This document shows positions 62,941-64,000 of a stretch of 64,000 nt of DNA, in pieces (within the stretch, counting starts at the first letter, position 1; every line of letters starts with the position of its first letter). Source of the DNA: Oxalobacteraceae bacterium AB_14 (lineage in GTDB: Bacteria > Pseudomonadota > Gammaproteobacteria > Burkholderiales > Burkholderiaceae_D); contig KB906725.1 in the NCBI GenBank assembly GCA_000381565.1, forward strand, positions 3,172,377 through 3,236,376, in the 5' to 3' direction. The notes under the pieces are model-generated. The model searched no databases and was not told the DNA's origin. It saw nothing but the letters and a program-made list of their open reading frames with translations. The position numbers and the translations under genes are program-made.

Positions 62941-64000
62941 ATGAATTTGCCAGATCCTCAAGCCATTGCCAACGCCTGGATGTCGCAGATGAGCGACCCC
63001 GGACAGTGGCAATCCTGGTTCAATATGGCGCCCACCACGGACGGCAATCCGCTGGCCGCCATGATGCAGGATGTGGGCGCCTCGGTGAAACCAGAGGCCA
63101 TGGAGCAGCTGAAAAACCAGTATCTGCAAGATTTTGGCGATTTATGGCAGGAGTTCTTGTCCGGCAAGTCGCCCGATGTGGCCGACCGCCGCTTCACCTC
63201 GTCCGCCTGGCAGGGCAATCCCATGTCGTCGTTCAATGCGGCATCATACCTGCTCAACGCCAAATTCCTGAATGCCATGGTCGACACGGTCGACACGTCG
63301 AGCCAGCAAAAGCAGAAGATCCGCTTTGCCGTGCAGCAGATCATCGACGCCATGTCGCCGGCCAACTTCCTGGCCACCAATCCCGAAGCCCAGCAAAAGC
63401 TGATCGAAACCAAGGGCGAGAGCCTGACCAAGGGCCTGGCCAATATGCTGGCCGACATGAACAAGGGCCATATCTCGCTGTCGGACGAATCGGCGTTCGA
63501 GGTCGGCCGCAACCTGGCCACCACCGAGGGCACGGTGGTGTATGAAAATCCGCTGTTCCAGCTGATCCAGTACAAGCCGGCCACGGCCACGGTGCACCAG
63601 CGCCCGCTGCTGATGGTGCCGCCTTGCATCAACAAGTTCTACATCCTTGATTTGCAACCGGAAAATTCGCTGGTGCGCTATGCGGTGGAGCAGGGCAACA
63701 GCGTGTTCCTGATCTCGTGGAGCAATCCCGACCAGTCGCTGGCCGGCACCAGCTGGGACGATTATGTCGACCAGGGCGTGATCGAAGCGATCCACGTGGT
63801 GCAGGACATCAGCGGCCAGGAGCAGATGAACATGCTGGGCTTCTGCGTCGGCGGCACGCTGGTTTCGACCGCGCTGGCGGTGCTGGCGGCGCGTGGCGAG
63901 AAGCCGGCCTCCAGCCTAACGCTGCTGACCACCTTCCTCGACTTCAGCGACACCGGCGTGCTGGACGTGTTTGTCGACGAAGCACAGGTGTCGATGCGCG
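62941..64000 (+). CDS. phaC: Class I poly(3-hydroxyalkanoate) synthase, 3' end outside window
   Basis: The first 353 residues are visible and open to the end of the window. N-terminal PhaC features are FTSSAWQGNPMSSFNAASY, QIIDAMSPANFLATNPEAQQ, and RPLLMVPPCINKFYILDLQP. The lipase-like box GFCVGGTLVSTALAV carries the catalytic Cys near residue 302, as in class I synthases. It polymerises (R)-3-hydroxyacyl-CoA, mainly 3-hydroxybutyryl-CoA, on storage granules. An AGGGA sequence lies ten bases before the ATG. phaA/phaB or phaR may follow outside the window. Confidence 0.95.
   Translation, partial: MNLPDPQAIANAWMSQMSDPGQWQSWFNMAPTTDGNPLAAMMQDVGASVKPEAMEQLKNQYLQDFGDLWQEFLSGKSPDVADRRFTSSAWQGNPMSSFNAASYLLNAKFLNAMVDTVDTSSQQKQKIRFAVQQIIDAMSPANFLATNPEAQQKLIETKGESLTKGLANMLADMNKGHISLSDESAFEVGRNLATTEGTVVYENPLFQLIQYKPATATVHQRPLLMVPPCINKFYILDLQPENSLVRYAVEQGNSVFLISWSNPDQSLAGTSWDDYVDQGVIEAIHVVQDISGQEQMNMLGFCVGGTLVSTALAVLAARGEKPASSLTLLTTFLDFSDTGVLDVFVDEAQVSMR

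Overview
The window is a dense, high-GC, mostly intergenic-poor bacterial chromosome segment. Its gene families (class I PHA synthase, BamD-RluD-PgeF neighbourhood, Sco1/PCuA(C), MSHA-type pilus genes) and codon bias fit a betaproteobacterium, most likely Oxalobacteraceae (Massilia/Duganella/Janthinobacterium type). That placement is an inference from family content, not a measured identity. No tRNA, rRNA, CRISPR array or transposase was recognised.

Layout. 1-13350: end of a penicillin-acylase-family gene; a membrane-anchored HNH-like protein; a cystathionine beta-synthase/gamma-lyase pair; thymidine kinase; an alpha/beta-hydrolase-like protein; the internally deleted remnant of an MFS transporter; a small M50-like membrane peptidase; a copper-delivery cluster (PCuA(C), Sco1, DUF2946-like); a tail-specific protease; and an NHL-repeat/M23-like protein. 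13350-18730: a gene remnant, a near-consensus promoter with a LacI-type operator, a multidomain GH16 beta-glucanase, a 23-bp perfect inverted repeat, and an operon of two acyl-CoA dehydrogenases plus a MaoC-like hydratase. 18735-25364: a response-regulator diguanylate cyclase translationally coupled to a very large hybrid histidine kinase, then an ACAD10/11-like phosphotransferase.

25484-56280 is the centre of interest: two complete MSHA/type IV-pilus-like assembly systems back to back, reading outward from one 177-bp intergenic region (39745-39921). The plus-strand system (39922-56280) is a recognisable MSHA pilus locus, E-G-prepilin-A-C-D-O-P-Q-I-(PilN)-J-K-L-M-N, a circular permutation of the order known in Vibrio. 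The minus-strand system (39744 down to 25484) has its own M, L, N, E, G, I, J and K homologues but no recognisable C-D-O-P-Q set. It has three unusual prepilin/PilX-like proteins instead, and it is bracketed by the two halves of an ABC-2 exporter: the ATPase is the first gene and the permease lies near the end, coupled by 4-nt overlaps. This second system looks like an uncharacterised pilus or secretion machine with a dedicated ABC exporter.

Several c-di-GMP-related proteins lie around these loci: the REC-GGDEF protein, a degenerate HD-GYP protein just downstream of the MSHA operon, and MshEN domains on both ATPases. The MshEN domains differ at putative ligand residues between the two systems. 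56284-64000: a REP-like palindrome, the degenerate HD-GYP protein, a methionine-type aminotransferase, a PIN-domain protein, YaaA, BamD, RluD, PgeF, a small membrane protein, and the start of phaC, which runs off the window.
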